DNA of 64,000 nt from Sabethes cyaneus (lineage: Eukaryota; Arthropoda; Insecta; Diptera; Culicidae), in NCBI RefSeq assembly GCF_943734655.1, contig NC_071353.1:82734604-82798603 (forward strand), read 5' to 3'. This document shows positions 1 through 12,029 of this stretch, piece by piece. A program made the position numbers and the translations under genes. The notes below the pieces were generated by a model that saw nothing but the letters and a program-made list of their open reading frames with translations, did no database searches and was not told where the DNA came from. The first letter of the stretch is position 1, and every line of letters begins with the position of its first letter.

Positions 1-358
1 CACTCGTTCGTTCTAACTAGCGATAAATTTTAATTTTTATGAGTAAGTCAAAATCTCATGAATGGTGGGTAGGATTTAGTTTCAGTTTTCTAGAGAAATT
101 TCTGTGCATACCAGCATTTCATCTAGGGAACTGAGTAAGCCCTCCCGGTGCTTCTGCCTAAACGGACTTGATTTAAAATCAGATCCGTTCAATTTCGCTC
201 CATTCCGCATTACAACACATGCTACACGTAAAGGTAAATTATGTAGTACTACATACTACACATGTATCCAACTTAAACCATATTACATTCTACATGCGGA
301 ACTAAGATTTTTAGGTCGGTTAGCCGAAGTACGCGTCAAACCACCTACCCATGGGAGG
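1..358 (-). repeat. Inverted copy of the 5' end of the 3843-8123 retroposed block
   Basis: This stretch is a diverged reverse complement of 3843-4203. It begins at CACTCGTTCGTTC, matching GAACGAACGAGTG at the far copy. It ends at CCATGGGAGGG, matching the CCCTCCCATGGG that opens the block at 3843. Both copies start at the same base of the family, so that base is probably the true 5' end. The rest of this copy lies outside the window to the left. It sits inside another dispersed repeat (359-1583). Together with 3843-4203 it could be mistaken for a pair of terminal inverted repeats, but the 3843 copy has its own long target-site duplication and continues to 8123. Confidence 0.7.
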
Positions 359-1583
359 GAATTTTCCATCCTGTTCCAAATTCAAGCACATATTTTGAAA
401 ATATGCTGGTATTTAAGCCAGCGGAAGACGAAATTCATTCTGTACCTTGGTGACAAAGAAATGCATCTCTTTTGTTTACTGTTGTTGTTTGCCAAAGTAA
501 ATTGATATATACCAGGTATATGACAATGCGAGCTGTCATATACACTTTGCACTAACACATCTACACTAGTTCTGAGATTTCGAGCATTTTGTATGGAAAA
601 TTAGTTAATTTTTTAAAAAAATCGTTGGATACGCAAGATTTGTCTTTTTTTTTCTTACAGCTTTTATGTTTATGCTTAGAACATTATTTCTAGTATGTAT
701 TTTCATGAATACAATGAACATTCCAAATTGCAAGCGGAAATTTTTTCGTCAAAGCGGTATCAAGATATCTCAAAGAAATGTCCTTATATCGCTTTCCTAC
801 AAGTAGTAAAACAAAAAAGAAATTCTTTAAAATGCTCGGACATGATTGTTCAATGAGCAGCATGAGCAACATTGTAATCCGCCCGCGATATTTTTCGTCT
901 GATTTCTGGTAAGCTTTTAAAGTGTTAATTATCATCTAAGACTGTTTTGTAGCAATCTAAGATTACTTTTTATGGTTTTCTACGTAGTGTTGAGACAAGA
1001 GCATATATATCAAACAACGTGAGCGGGCAAATTTATGATAAAAAGGTATCATCTTGGAGTAGTGACTTCAACTTAAGGATTTTCAAGCAGTAGCACAAGC
1101 ATCTATTCGAATAAAACTATTTTTTAAAAGAAGACATCAGAGGCAGATATTCAAGAGCATCATGCAAGCAAAATGTTGGACGGAACGTGTTTTAATTTAA
1201 GCAACCGTATACCGTATTGATCGTGAAGTATTAGAAACATTAATTCATTTTTCAATTGTACATCGAAATAGTTAGTCACCCATGTTCTCAAATTTTTTAC
1301 GCATAATTAAAGAAGGCTACAAGTGCAAATGACTTAAAAATATATTCCTTACATTTCATTGTAAATGTTCAAATATTTCTCTGGAATAATATAGCTGCAT
1401 TCATTAATTACAATTAATTTAGTTTTAATTTTCATGCAAGTTCCACCATATTTCAGAACTATTTCTTCTTCTTTCTACACACACTAATGCAACCCTCGAT
1501 GGTCACATACCTGGTATATATCAATTTACTTTGGTTGTTTGCCTCATTTTCAAGCACCAATACACACATAACTGGAAAGCTCT
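359..1583 (+). repeat. Dispersed repeat, split by the TIR element at 493-1533
   Basis: The two flanks 359-492 and 1534-1583 together match the minus strand of about 38450-38620, where the sequence is uninterrupted. No coding sequence is evident. The 38.5-kb copy therefore serves as an empty site for the element inserted at 493. On the left the repeat is interrupted by the inverted copy ending at 358. Confidence 0.7.
493..1533. mobile_element. Non-autonomous TIR transposon, 9-bp target duplication (Mutator-like?)
   Basis: The ends CAAAGTAAATTGATATATAC and its reverse complement form a TIR of about 30 bp. The element is flanked by GTTGTTTGC at 484-492 and again at 1534-1542, a perfect 9-bp target-site duplication. 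The paralogous repeat near 38.49 kb has the site once with no insertion. A 9-bp duplication fits Mutator-like elements; hAT elements usually make 8 bp. No transposase-like reading frame was seen in the 1,041 bp, so it is non-autonomous. The superfamily call is inference; the insertion itself is read directly. Confidence 0.8.
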
Positions 1584-2027
1584 AATATTGGTCAGAAATG
1601 AAAAAATATTGGTAACTCGTGCAAGTTATCGGCTGGTAGTTCTTTAGAAAAACACAAAAAAGAAATTAAATTGATCTTATTTTTTTGCGTTGTAAATTAG
1701 CTGCTAACTAAAATACAAAATTTGATAATATTTTACGCTAAACATACTTTCGAATTTCGCCCTGGGCATGGCATAACCTTGAGGATTGCTTAACTGCAAC
1801 CAGGTCCCAGGGCTGGTCTGTATCTTTACACAAATGAAAGATGCACACTAGTGATTCCAAATGTGGTGAAGCATACCGAAAGTATTTTTGAATAAATTTG
1901 ATAGAACGTTCAAAATAGTAGCAAGACGTTTGAAGATTCCGTTTACGAACCTTAATTTGTATACAAAATTTCTATTGATTCAGGGCTTTTGGGAAGGTTA
2001 AGGAGGCATAGTACTTTTTCAACTTAA
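1584..2027. other. Unassigned AT-rich non-coding sequence
   Basis: I see no recognisable gene, TIR or tandem repeat in this stretch. Confidence 0.4.
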
Positions 2028-2170
2028 AAAGTATAAGGGTCAATGCGAGTGGCACGGACGCAGGCTTGAAGTAGGACTACGAATGTAGAGCAATTCGTCT
2101 CCCAATGCCAAATCCGGTGATTTTTGTACGAATTTCATATAATAGATTCCCCAGTTGCGCAATAACGGAA
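2028..2170 (+). repeat. Dispersed repeat shared with 37939-38075
   Basis: From AAAAGTATAAGGGTC through GAAGTAGGACTACGAATGTAG and CAATTCGTCTCCCAATGC the sequence closely matches 37939-38075 in the same orientation. It includes a diverged form of the window's recurrent near-palindrome (GAAGTAGGACTACG). No coding potential was recognised. Confidence 0.7.
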
Positions 2171-2297
2171 GGTTTACTTGCGCTGTTGTATTTTGTACAA
2201 CACCTGTGAACCGTTGACTATATATCTCGGTATATCTCGGGAATCTAGCAATAAATAAAATCACTGTTTTCAGTAAGGTTGATCCGTAGACAAATGG

Positions 2298-2683
2298 TGG
2301 AAATACAACCTTTAAAATTGTCAATTTGCCACCGATGTGTCTCGAAAACTGGCTGTCCGATGCGTCGCAAGCTAGCTGCTGCTGGCTGATGTTTCGACAA
2401 CCAACGTAAGCCGGCGACAGACTGATCACGCACACCGAGGCAAAGGCAAATAAAGTTTCAAATACAACCTTTAAAATTGCCAATTTGCCACCGATGTGTC
2501 TCGAAAACTAGCTGTCCGATGCGTCGCAAGCTAGCTGTTGCTGACTGATGTTTCGCCAACGAAAGTCGGCGACAGACTCATCACGCACACCGAGGCAAAG
2601 GCAAACAATGTTTCAAATACAACCTTTAAAATTGCCACCGATGTGTCTCGAAAACTAGCTGTCCGATGCGTCGGAAGCTAGCT
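2298..2683. repeat. Tandem repeat, ~155-bp unit, about 2.5 copies
   Basis: The unit carries AATACAACCTTTAAAATTG, CACCGATGTGTCTCGAAAAC, GCTAGCTGCTGCTGGCTGATG and CACACCGAGGCAAAGGCAAA. Copies run from about 2298, 2457 and 2612, the last being cut by the insertion at 2684. The array resumes at 9326-9373 and again at 10552-10705 after two insertions, so the original array was contiguous from 2298 to 10705. Short open frames on the minus strand are by-products of the repeat and look non-genic. Confidence 0.85.
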
Positions 2684-2894
2684 CACTCAAAAAAATCGAC
2701 ATGTCGCATCCACGTGAAAAATCATGTAAACTTCTGTACAGCAGCTTACGTGAACTTCATGTACTAGTTAACGGGAAAATTCATAAAATTTACCGGGATC
2801 GTACGTAAACTGGTTAGTATGAGTGCGAGTTACCAACAATTCACGTGAAAGTTACATGAAAACTGTAATGGATGAGAATTACATATGTTTTTAC

Positions 2895-3842
<948 letters not shown>

Positions 3843-4733
3843 CCCTCCCATGGGTAGGTGGTTTGTCGCGCACTTCGGCACAATCCTAAACTTAATTCCG
3901 CATGTAGAATGTAATATAGTTTAAGTTAGATATATGTGTAGTATGTAGTATAGTATTGCATAATTTAGCTTTATGTGTAGCATGTGTCTCGTAAAGCGGA
4001 ATGGAGCGAAATCGAACGGATTTGATTTTAAATTCAATCCGTTTGGGCCGAAGCACCGGGAGGGCTTACTCAGTTCCCTAGATGAATTGCTGGTATGCAC
4101 AGAAATTTCTCTAGAAAACTGAAACCAAATCCTACCCACCATTCATGAGATTTTGACTTACTCATGAAAATTAAAAATTATCGCTAGTTAGAACGAACGA
4201 GTGTTCAAAAATGATGTGATGTCTTTTTTTGCGTAATCGAGACATTTTCTATGAGATTGCCATAGAATTTGTGGCTGTTATGCAATTATGGACAGCACAG
4301 CACTGAAAAATATACACACACGTACACGTATACATGTGTATGCATGTATGAGTGTGCATGGGTGTATAGGTACGAATGAATATATGTTTGAGTGTTCTAT
4401 GATGAGTCGGAAATTCTTCTTATACCTGCTTTATGCTTTATGCTGCCAAACTACAATTATTAATGGGCAGGAAGTTATAGTCAGTAGCTGTGTTTCCTGT
4501 GTCAGTTTCCTATGTTATTACTATTATTACTAATATTGCTATCGTTGCTGTTACTGTCACCTCTATTGTATTATTTTTGTTTTGGATGTAATTAATTATA
4601 ATTATTTTTTTCTTATTTCCCTCCTTTATTAGAATGATTTGCATGTCTTGTGACTAACCGCGTTAACGGTATTCAACTAACAACATAAAATGATCATGAA
4701 TGACGCTGTTTGTCTCCCAAGGGCCCTCCTAAT

Positions 4734-6222
4734 CAGTGTTACCAGGTCGATTACCTATTTTCCCGCTGCCCAGAGTTTGATTTCCCGCTGAAATCCCGCT
4801 GTCTAGAGTCTATTTCCCGCTAGAAATCCCGCTGAATCAAAAGTCATTATTCTTTCGTTTTTGGTGCAGATTAAAAAATAAAAAATATTCGTTTCAGTGT
4901 AGGCTTGTATTTGAAATTAAGATGATCTGCTGAAATTGAGCCGTTGCGATTGAATGAACATTATGCAAATTTGCTGCATTCATTTTGACGAGGTTTTTGG
5001 CTTCAGGAAACAGAAAAAGAAATATCTTGTTATCCCTCATATAATGAAATACGAAATTTCGCAAGAATTATAAGATTAAGGAGTCTAAGAACACATGCGA
5101 AAATTTTGAAAAAAGCTTTTAGTACAAATTCTTTTTCTGTGTCTAGCTACGATAAAAATCATGCAAAATTTCAGCAACGCTGGCAAATGGTTATGGGTTT
5201 TGGTGACAAAAGAAGATATGTTTCAATCTTTATAAGTACCCAAAAATCAAAAATATCTGTAAAGCGCATCGGCTCTTTGTTCTCGCTGATATTTTGTTTT
5301 AGGAAAAATGTTCTCAGCTTGGCATACACTTTTCGCTTCGATTTTGCTCTTCTGATTACTGCGCCTCAGCCAAGTAGAATTTGAAAAAGTGGTGTATAGG
5401 GCATTTGTAGAGCTATTAATTATCTACAATATTGCCGAAGAAAGTAAAGTTTTATCTTTAATATTTACGACGCTGTAGGGCTGTAATGCCGTTGGTGGCA
5501 AAAAGAGCACACTTTTTGCTACCAAGAGGGCAGCCTTATAACGCCATAAATACAAAAGGCATAGTAATAGGCATAGCACTTCAACAGTATTGTAGATAAT
5601 AACTAATGCTTCGAAAGCCCCATACATCACTTGTTCAAATTTTGCTTGGCTGAGATGCAGTAATCAAAAGAGCAAAATCGAAGGGATAAAGTGTATGGCA
5701 AGCCTGATGTACCGATTTATTTTGGATCTGTTATCACACAAATGCTGCGGTATATAGGAAACTATGATGTATATAGATACATAAGTGTTCTTTTGTTTCC
5801 AATTCATAATCAGTTGGATTTTGCCATTGACAACGTATTAGTTTGTGGAAAAATTAGGAATACGCAAAACGGATTGGTTTGGTGGTCTACTTTTTCAGAA
5901 AGTTCTAATGAGTATTTGTCAGAACTCATCCCATTCTAGGTAAAAACCACGGAGTTTTCTAATCAACAGAATATACTGAACCATCTGCCAATGCATGAGC
6001 AGATATTAGAATGTCACTAAACGAAGTGTTTTGCTGACAACCTTTCTTTCAGCATTCTTCTTGCCTACCAAATATTGCTAACTCGAGATCCCGCTAAAAT
6101 CCCGCTGAGTTATTTAAGAAAACCGCTAGATTCCCGCTAGCCGCTGTTTGGTTGAAAAGTCCCGCTGTCCAACTTGAAATCCCGCTAAATCTAGCGGGAA
6201 AACCGCTGATCTGGCATCGCTG
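4734..6222. mobile_element. Non-autonomous hAT element, 8-bp target duplication
   Basis: The ends are CAGTGTTACCAG (4734) and CTGGCATCGCTG (6211-6222), the imperfect 12-bp TIR common in hAT elements. CTCCTAAT at 4726-4733 and at 6223-6230 is a perfect 8-bp target duplication. Subterminal TCCCGCTG/CAGCGGGA motifs are repeated many times near both ends, as expected for hAT transposase binding sites. No hAT transposase frame was recognised in the 1,489 bp. A foldback is nested inside (5313-5706). Confidence 0.9.
5313..5706. repeat. Foldback (inverted repeat) inside the hAT element
   Basis: Sequence 5313-5445 (GCTTGGCATACACTTTT, GATTTTGCTCTTCTGATTAC, CTACAATATTGCCG) recurs as a diverged reverse complement at about 5575-5706. 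A spacer of about 130 bp separates the arms. Some bases are lost from one arm. It may be a separate palindromic MITE or part of the hAT interior. Confidence 0.65.
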
Positions 6223-6623
6223 CTCCTAATGCTGATGAGCCTCTGTCGGAGAGTCCATCAAGTCGAACGGTGGCCTGCTCCTCTCCATTCTTGCGGCTGT
6301 CGTCGCGGTCGGACTTAGTGGATCTCTCGAAAAGCTTTATAGCCTCGATATATATTTTGTTCTGTCCATTGCCCAATGCTGGCAGACTTCAACTGAAATT
6401 CCATTTCTAACTAAATCTTTTTAGAGTTAAAACTTCTTCAAGTAAAAACAGGTATTCGATTCTCTGGCTGATTCAAGCGATAGCGAAGGGCTGTCCTCAA
6501 TATACCATCATTCCCACTTCCTAAAATGGGGTCATAGTACATAATATATGGCCATGGTATGAGGATTTTTTTCGATTCAATACCATCCTCACAGAATTAT
6601 CAACGTCGTTAACATCTTATTAA

Positions 6624-7147
6624 CCCTCTAACGGGCAACACCGTAAAAACGATGCAATCAAGCTAATGACTATTTTATCATGAAAGTACACACAAAAAAA
6701 CCTTACGTTCTGATTTTCATGCAAAAATAATTATCTGGAAGAGCCCCAGGTAAGAAAAAGTCCAATTTCTCCTTTTCTTTTTTCATGTCTAACACTCTGC
6801 CCAGCTATTTTTTCAATTCAGATATATTACCAAATTAAAATAATGCATGAGATTTACTCATAGAAAAATTGTTTAGGTCAATCATTTTGTTCTAGATGTC
6901 CTTTTCCTTCAAAAGTAAAAAAGGGAATATTCACGCATTAATTATTTTCGGAATTTTTCGGAATTTTTGTTTTTGAAAAATGATAACTTTTGAATGCATG
7001 GTTAGAATGTTATGATATTAGTATCAAAATGTCAAGAAATCTGTTCTGAACACATTTTGCATATTGCCAATTAAAAACAATTTTCGTATGCGGCTCTGGA
7101 GCTCCAAAAGCGAAGGCCGTCTCTAGACGGTCTTACCCGTTAGAGGG
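6624..7147. mobile_element. piggyBac-type MITE, TTAA target duplication
   Basis: TTAA at 6620-6623 is followed by CCCTCTAACGGG. The reverse complement CCCGTTAGAGGG ends at 7147 and is followed by TTAA at 7148-7151. The TTAA duplication and a TIR beginning CCC are the piggyBac signature. A related copy in the opposite orientation lies at 52885-53338. No transposase is encoded. Confidence 0.9.
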
Positions 7148-7151
7148 TTAA

Positions 7152-8123
7152 GTCTTGCTTCAGTGACAGCTTGCACTTAAGACTTAACACGGCATATATA
7201 CATATCTCCAAGTGAAGTTCTTCTTGATCCACCTCATCCCTTCTTAGTTACAGAATCATTTCAAATGACCACGGTCTGAAGAGCATACCGACAAATCGGT
7301 TGACTACCGCTACAAATATGCAATTAATGCCACCGGGAATAATACGAGCGAGTTGCAGTCCCCATTATATCGCATCTGCTCTATTTTTCGGAAGTTCAAG
7401 TAGTTTTTCGATAGTTCTGAGCGATAATATTGCTCTTGAATAATATTCCGCACAAAAATTCCAAAATTTACGCCAACAGCTACAATACTGCAAAGATAAA
7501 GAGGCGGCTGTGGCTTTTAATGAGCATAGGTTGTTGAACAGCGCTGGGTCAATCGTGATGACATGGGTATTTGGGAGATGAGTAGCGTCCATCCTAGCGA
7601 GTAGTTAGTCGGTAGTAGCATAGGTGATAGACAGACATAGAATTCTCGTGATATTACTAACTCGAAAATTGCGATCAACATGTTGACTAAAAATTTCTTC
7701 TTTTCTTTTCTTTCTCTGCCTGATCTCTATCGCTTCTTCTCACGGCAACAATGTTGTCGTGAGGGGAGGCAAGAGATTAGCCACAGATGACTGCACTGGT
7801 GACAACGATGGAGAGGACGGCCGGCGTGGAGCCTGCTTTAGGCTTAATTAAGATCGACTACGAACAAGGCGAGGAAACAAACAAAGGAAGGAGAAAACAA
7901 GATAAGTACAAGCCATCTTATTCTATATTCACCAAGTACACAATTATAACGAGCCAAGTTCTGTCACTCTTCTTCCTCCTCATTAATCCATAATCACCAA
8001 CGCATTATGGCGCTAGCGTTATCCGCAAGGATTCTTTTATCATTATCACAACCCCCTTATCTCAGCCCTGGACAGACTTGGCTCTAACTGCCCCACCTCG
8101 TGCTGCAAACAGAAACAGAAACA
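7152..8123. other. Non-coding 3' part of the retroposed block
   Basis: This stretch lies between the piggyBac-type MITE and the AACAG tail. I see no convincing gene. A few short open frames (for example near 7787) show no family resemblance. Confidence 0.4.
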
Positions 8124-8146
8124 GATTTTAACCAAGATAATTTACC

Positions 8147-9311
8147 TAATTTGAATTATTTTAATATCAACCGAGAGGTTTTGACACTACGAATATATAT
8201 GCAAAATTTCATAAGAATTGGTTTTACCGGTTAAAATATATTAACCGTCGAACACTCGCGCCAACTTTTGTAACACAGTTACTCGCGCGCACAATAGCCC
8301 CAAACCAAAGAAAACGTGTGCACTAGAGTTTTGACTGGGAAAACTTGGTTTTAGGTTTATCGAACCTTTGGAAGAGTTTCTTGAAATTTAAAGCTCTATC
8401 GTCTGGAGGAATTTAAATTTTTATTAATCCCCCTAAAAGTGAAATAAAAAAAATATTTTTTTCAGTGTCAATTTAACACATTGATGTGTTCTGCAAAGTT
8501 ATAGAGCATATTATTACAAGAAATTTTACTTATGACAGTAACCTTCTATCTCTGCAGCGAAGATAGAAATATCTCATTTATTGTATATGAATTTGTAAAA
8601 TCAGTTTTTCTATTTTTGCTATTTTTGTAATTGTTGTATGGCTTTTTCATGTACTGCAAAATTGTACAAATAGTAAAAATACACAACTTTGCTGAAAATA
8701 ATATACCTCTATGTTTGCTTGTTTAGGAACTGTAGAACTTTGATTATAAAGAATACCCTAATTTGGCTCCGAATTACTCGACTACCAGCAGACGGATACA
8801 TTTTAAACATTTTACATTTGCTGATAGTTTTGCTGCATAAATTTTCCCAACAATTTAAATTATTAATGCATTGAATAATTATGATATTTTGCTCATTGAT
8901 GTGATTCAAATAGAATGGCATTAAAGGAAACTAGGCATAGTTCAAAAACCTATAAACTAGACCTTTACTAGACAATGTATATGCTAAAGGATAAGACTTC
9001 CTCTTACAACTTACTTTTATTTGCACTTACTTAGATTAATAACAACTTACTTATCCTTATTCAGCAATTTCATGAAAAAAGGATCTATCAAAATTTAAAA
9101 GTGTTCCTATTTTGTTCAAATTTTGTAAAGTTTTTCAATTTTCAAAAATTTTATGTAAACCAACGCACTACGCAACGATAACCAATAGATGAATTATGTT
9201 CCGAAGTTGTGTCGATTTCTATCTCAAATAGCAAGTAAGACCGTATAACAAAGGTTCCTTTCACCACTAGGTGGATTAAATCGGGTTTTTTTCACGTAAA
9301 CTTGACGTGGT
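8147..9311 (+). repeat. (TG)n-family dispersed repeat, 3' part
   Basis: 8147-8310 continues the repeat interrupted at 3842 and matches 52370-52535. From about 8312 (CGTGTGCACTAGAGTTTTGA) to 9290 (CCACTAGGTGGATTAAATC) it matches 56838-58075, though the far copy has extra internal sequence. No coding function is recognised. Confidence 0.7.
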
Positions 9312-9373
9312 GATTTTTTTGAGTGCTGCTGCTGGCTGATGTTTCGCCAACGAAAGTCGGCGACCGACTGATG

Positions 9374-10551
9374 TAGTATTCGGCGATACCGTATCGATAC
9401 TCGAAGGTCGATATTTCGATATATTTAATCGATACTTACGACGCTGATATTATGCTAAATCGATAATTTCATCCCGATACTGTTTTAATAAAGCGGGATA
9501 TGCAGCCAAAAAAATTTAGCAAAAATTAGGCCAGGAAATGCTCAAAAAAGCAATATTTTAAGAATTTTTTCTTGCGCTGTTTTCTTTTTAGGTATCTACT
9601 AAGCTTAATTTTCAAATTTACTTTATTGGAATTGACTCTTATGCAAAACCTTGAACAATGTCACTTACATGTTTAACGCTTATTGAACAGTAAGAACATA
9701 CGATCCGCGATTTTCAACTATTCAGAACTGACCCGAGAGCACATATAGTAGTATTGGGCGTTGACGGCATTAACAAAGACTTTTCAGCTTTGTACGCGCC
9801 ATAAAGGCGGTGAAAGTGACAGAGGTGGGACAGAGATCGAGAAGAGCTAGAACCGGAAAGGAGCAGCTCCCGGCAGAACTCTGCAGGAATGACCAAGAAC
9901 CGCCAGCAACGACACATCACTGCAGGGTTTCAGGGGTTTGGGAGAGGGCTGCCGGACGAGTGGATTGAGGGTGTGGTTTGTCCCATCTACCGAAAGGGCG
10001 ATCGGATAGATTGCTGTAATTACCGCAGCATAACGTTGGTCAAAGCCACCAACAGGGTGCTCTCCCAGCGTTTGTTGCGTCGTCTATCCCCGGTGACAAG
10101 AGAGTGCGTAGGATAGTACCAGGTGGAATTTATGGAGGCCCGTGCTACTACGCATCAATTTTTTACTCTTCGGCAGGTCATCCAGATGTGTCGGGAGTAG
10201 AATCCATCATATTTTTGTGGAATCTGGGGCAGCATACGATTCAGTCGGGCGCGAACAGCTTCGACAGGTGGCGCGGTTTTTCGTACAAAGCAACGTGTCC
10301 GAAATAGAGCTGCACTGTAGCGAGTGATGTGTTTCGTGCGTGTTTTGGGGGCACTCTCTTTGCTCAACATGTTTTTTATTGATATTTTTATGAATCCCTT
10401 TTTTTGTGTAGTATTTCTTAATCCCAGAATTCCGCCTTAAATAGTATCGATAAATCTAATATGATGCTTCACGAACGAATGTATCGATAAAGCGGCGGAT
10501 CTGATATTGATATTCAATTATCGATACTTTCGAGAATTTTGCCCAATCCTA
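9374..10551. mobile_element. hAT-like element, 8-bp target duplication, with captured LINE fragment
   Basis: GACTGATG occurs at 9366-9373 and again at 10552-10559. The ends TAGTATTCGGCGATA and TTTTGCCCAATCCTA form an imperfect TIR (TAG..TT.GGC), and TATCGATA motifs recur near both ends. The duplication length and the TAG start suit hAT. The host site is the ~155-bp tandem repeat. The interior carries a decayed RTE-like reverse-transcriptase segment rather than a transposase. Confidence 0.8.
9870..10330 (+). pseudogene. RTE-like LINE reverse transcriptase fragment
   Basis: The frame around 9940-10113 encodes LPDEWIEGVVCPIYRKGDR followed by CCNYRSITLVKA and LLRRLSPV, matching residues in the intact RTE frame at 31258-33643. 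Beyond 10113 the match continues in other frames (HQFFTLRQVIQMC-like, then DSVGREQLRQVARF), so several frameshifts separate the pieces. The catalytic aspartates are not preserved in one frame. It is a relic carried within the hAT-like element. Confidence 0.8.
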
Positions 10552-10705
10552 GACTGATGACGCACACCGAGGCAAAGGCAAACAAAGCTTCAAATACAAC
10601 CTTTAAAATTGCCAATTTGCCACCGATGTGTCGAAAACTGGCTGTCCGATGCGTCGCAAGCTAGCTGCTGCTGGCTGATGTTTCGCCAACGAAAGTCGGT
10701 GACCG
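10552..10705. repeat. Last copy of the ~155-bp tandem repeat
   Basis: The array of 2298-2683 resumes directly after the hAT-like insertion and ends near GAAAGTCGGTGACCG. It then abuts the H1-promoter-type segment. Confidence 0.8.
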
Positions 10706-10719
10706 AAGAAGGTAAGGAA

Positions 10720-11075
10720 AGGAAATTTAACCCATAGCTCATCTCGTATATATTTCTGTCATCCGTGCTAGGGAAGCACTGGCGCGGGAAGGCAAAAAAT
10801 GCAAATAATGAAATATTAAATATTCGACTAATATTTTCTCAATTATTAAACGTCTGTTAGGGAAACATGTAATCTACTGTGTTGTAATGGATTTTTTGAA
10901 AAATTTCCAATCGATTGATACCAATATCTCTAGAATCTGTTGACGAATGACTGAGTTATAAGCGTGCAAACCATAACCACTTTTCGTTACATGTTCCCTT
11001 TTCGTTTTTCTAAAGTGCACCCCAATATAGAAATCAAGGAAGTAGTCCTACTTCAAAAAATCGAATTTTTTTATT
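10720..11075 (-). promoter_or_regulatory. Histone H1-type promoter segment (relic)
   Basis: On the minus strand this contains CTAGCACGGATGACAGAAA, TATATACGAGATGAGC and TATGGGTT. The same core precedes the decayed H1 genes at 39.8 and 41.4 kb and lies in both inverted arms. TATATA is at 10747-10752. The upstream part to 11075 matches 41480-41760, including a GAAGTAGTCCTACTTC palindrome at about 11040. Here no H1 coding sequence follows; tandem repeat takes its place. The promoter role is inferred from position before H1 in the other copies. Confidence 0.6.
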
Positions 11076-11512
11076 GATTATCTAGTGTTTGACCCATCCT
11101 TTTTTTGATATTACTATTTTTGTATTTTGTAGAAATGTTTAAAGTCAATTTTTTCGACTAAAAACCTTACTTTTATGTTTGAATGTCCGCCATTTTGTTA
11201 TGCGGTCGAATTTAAAAAAATGGGTCAAACACGAGATAATTTAATATACTTTCATGTCGTTTTGGAATTTTTCAATTCGGATAAGACCCCCAGCACCAAT
11301 CCATGGTACCGCAAATCATGTTTTTTTCGAACGATCATATTCAAGGAGCCGTAGGGGAGAGGGGAAGAGGTTCACATATGCAAACAAAATTGTAAATATT
11401 TAGTATAAAGTGCAATGTTTGGAATGCAAAAAACCCGAATCGATTCACTTTTCGCGTTATCGAGAATAAAATATTTGAAATGAGGCAAAAAATATGGTGT
11501 AAAAAGTGCCCC

Positions 11513-11540
11513 CTTAACCCTCTAGTGCCCAAATTTTTGA
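11513..11540. mobile_element. Candidate piggyBac-type element end
   Basis: TTAA at 11513-11516 is followed by CCCTCTAGTGCCCAAA, sharing CCCTCTA with the piggyBac-type MITE ends elsewhere in the window. It lies about 0.5 kb past the 3' end of the piggyBac transposase relic. I did not find a matching inverted end upstream of that gene, so this may be one surviving end of that element or a separate MITE. Confidence 0.35.
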
Positions 11541-11814
11541 TTTGCTTGAAAAAATTTTAAAATGCTCATTTCGTGGTCAGAATAATGGAAAAAATATTCT
11601 CTAATTACTAAGTTCAGTAGTAGTTTGATTATTTATAAAAATTCGTAACCTCCAATTGGCGGGGTTGGGCACCTGGGCGCAAAAAAGTTACGATTTCCCC
11701 TTACATCGAGACATCCATTTTAGACTATCTATAACAGTGCTAGTATTTATGGAAATGAGCTTAAAGGCGTCAATTCGGCTGAAATTATCATATAGAGTAA
11801 CCATCCTATTCTGG

Positions 11815-11901
11815 ACCCCATCAGCAGCTGTACATAATTTGGACACTTCCATTTGATTTAGCTATAAGTGTCCAAATTATGCACAGCTACTGGTGGGGTT
11901 C
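11815..11901. repeat. Small palindrome (hairpin)
   Basis: CATAATTTGGACACTT and AAGTGTCCAAATTATG are exact reverse complements around a 17-bp loop. The stem extends outward imperfectly to CCCCATCAGCAGCTG and CAGCTACTGGTGGGG. It is probably a short MITE relic. Confidence 0.8.
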
Positions 11902-12029
11902 AAAATACGTTGGTTTCATTTTTGAACTCCGTATTATTTTATTGGTTTATTATTATGCAAACAACAACAACAACAACATATTTTATTAAAAATAAAAAAC
12001 TTGGACAAAACCGCACAGTTATCGAATAT

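Larger units (their letters stand above)
3843..8123 (+). mobile_element. Retroposed 4.28-kb block with 23-bp target duplication
   Basis: The 23 bases at 3820-3842 (GATTTTAACC...ATTTACC) are repeated exactly at 8124-8146. The paralogous repeat near 52340-52370 has the site once, without insertion. The block ends in a short AACAG-type tandem tail (CAAACAGAAACAGAAACA) immediately before the second duplication. A long target duplication plus a simple-repeat tail is typical of target-primed reverse transcription (LINE or SINE machinery). After subtracting the hAT at 4734-6222 and the MITE at 6624-7147, about 2.3 kb remains, with no LINE protein motif. It is therefore probably a non-coding retroposon or a retroposed transcript. 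A second 5' end lies inverted at 1-358. Confidence 0.7.

Noticed and set aside
5106..5939. Short reading frames inside the hAT element as a transposase
   Set aside because: Too short, AT-biased and without hAT dimerisation (W..NC..I.RI..LA) or DDE motifs; part of the region is a foldback.
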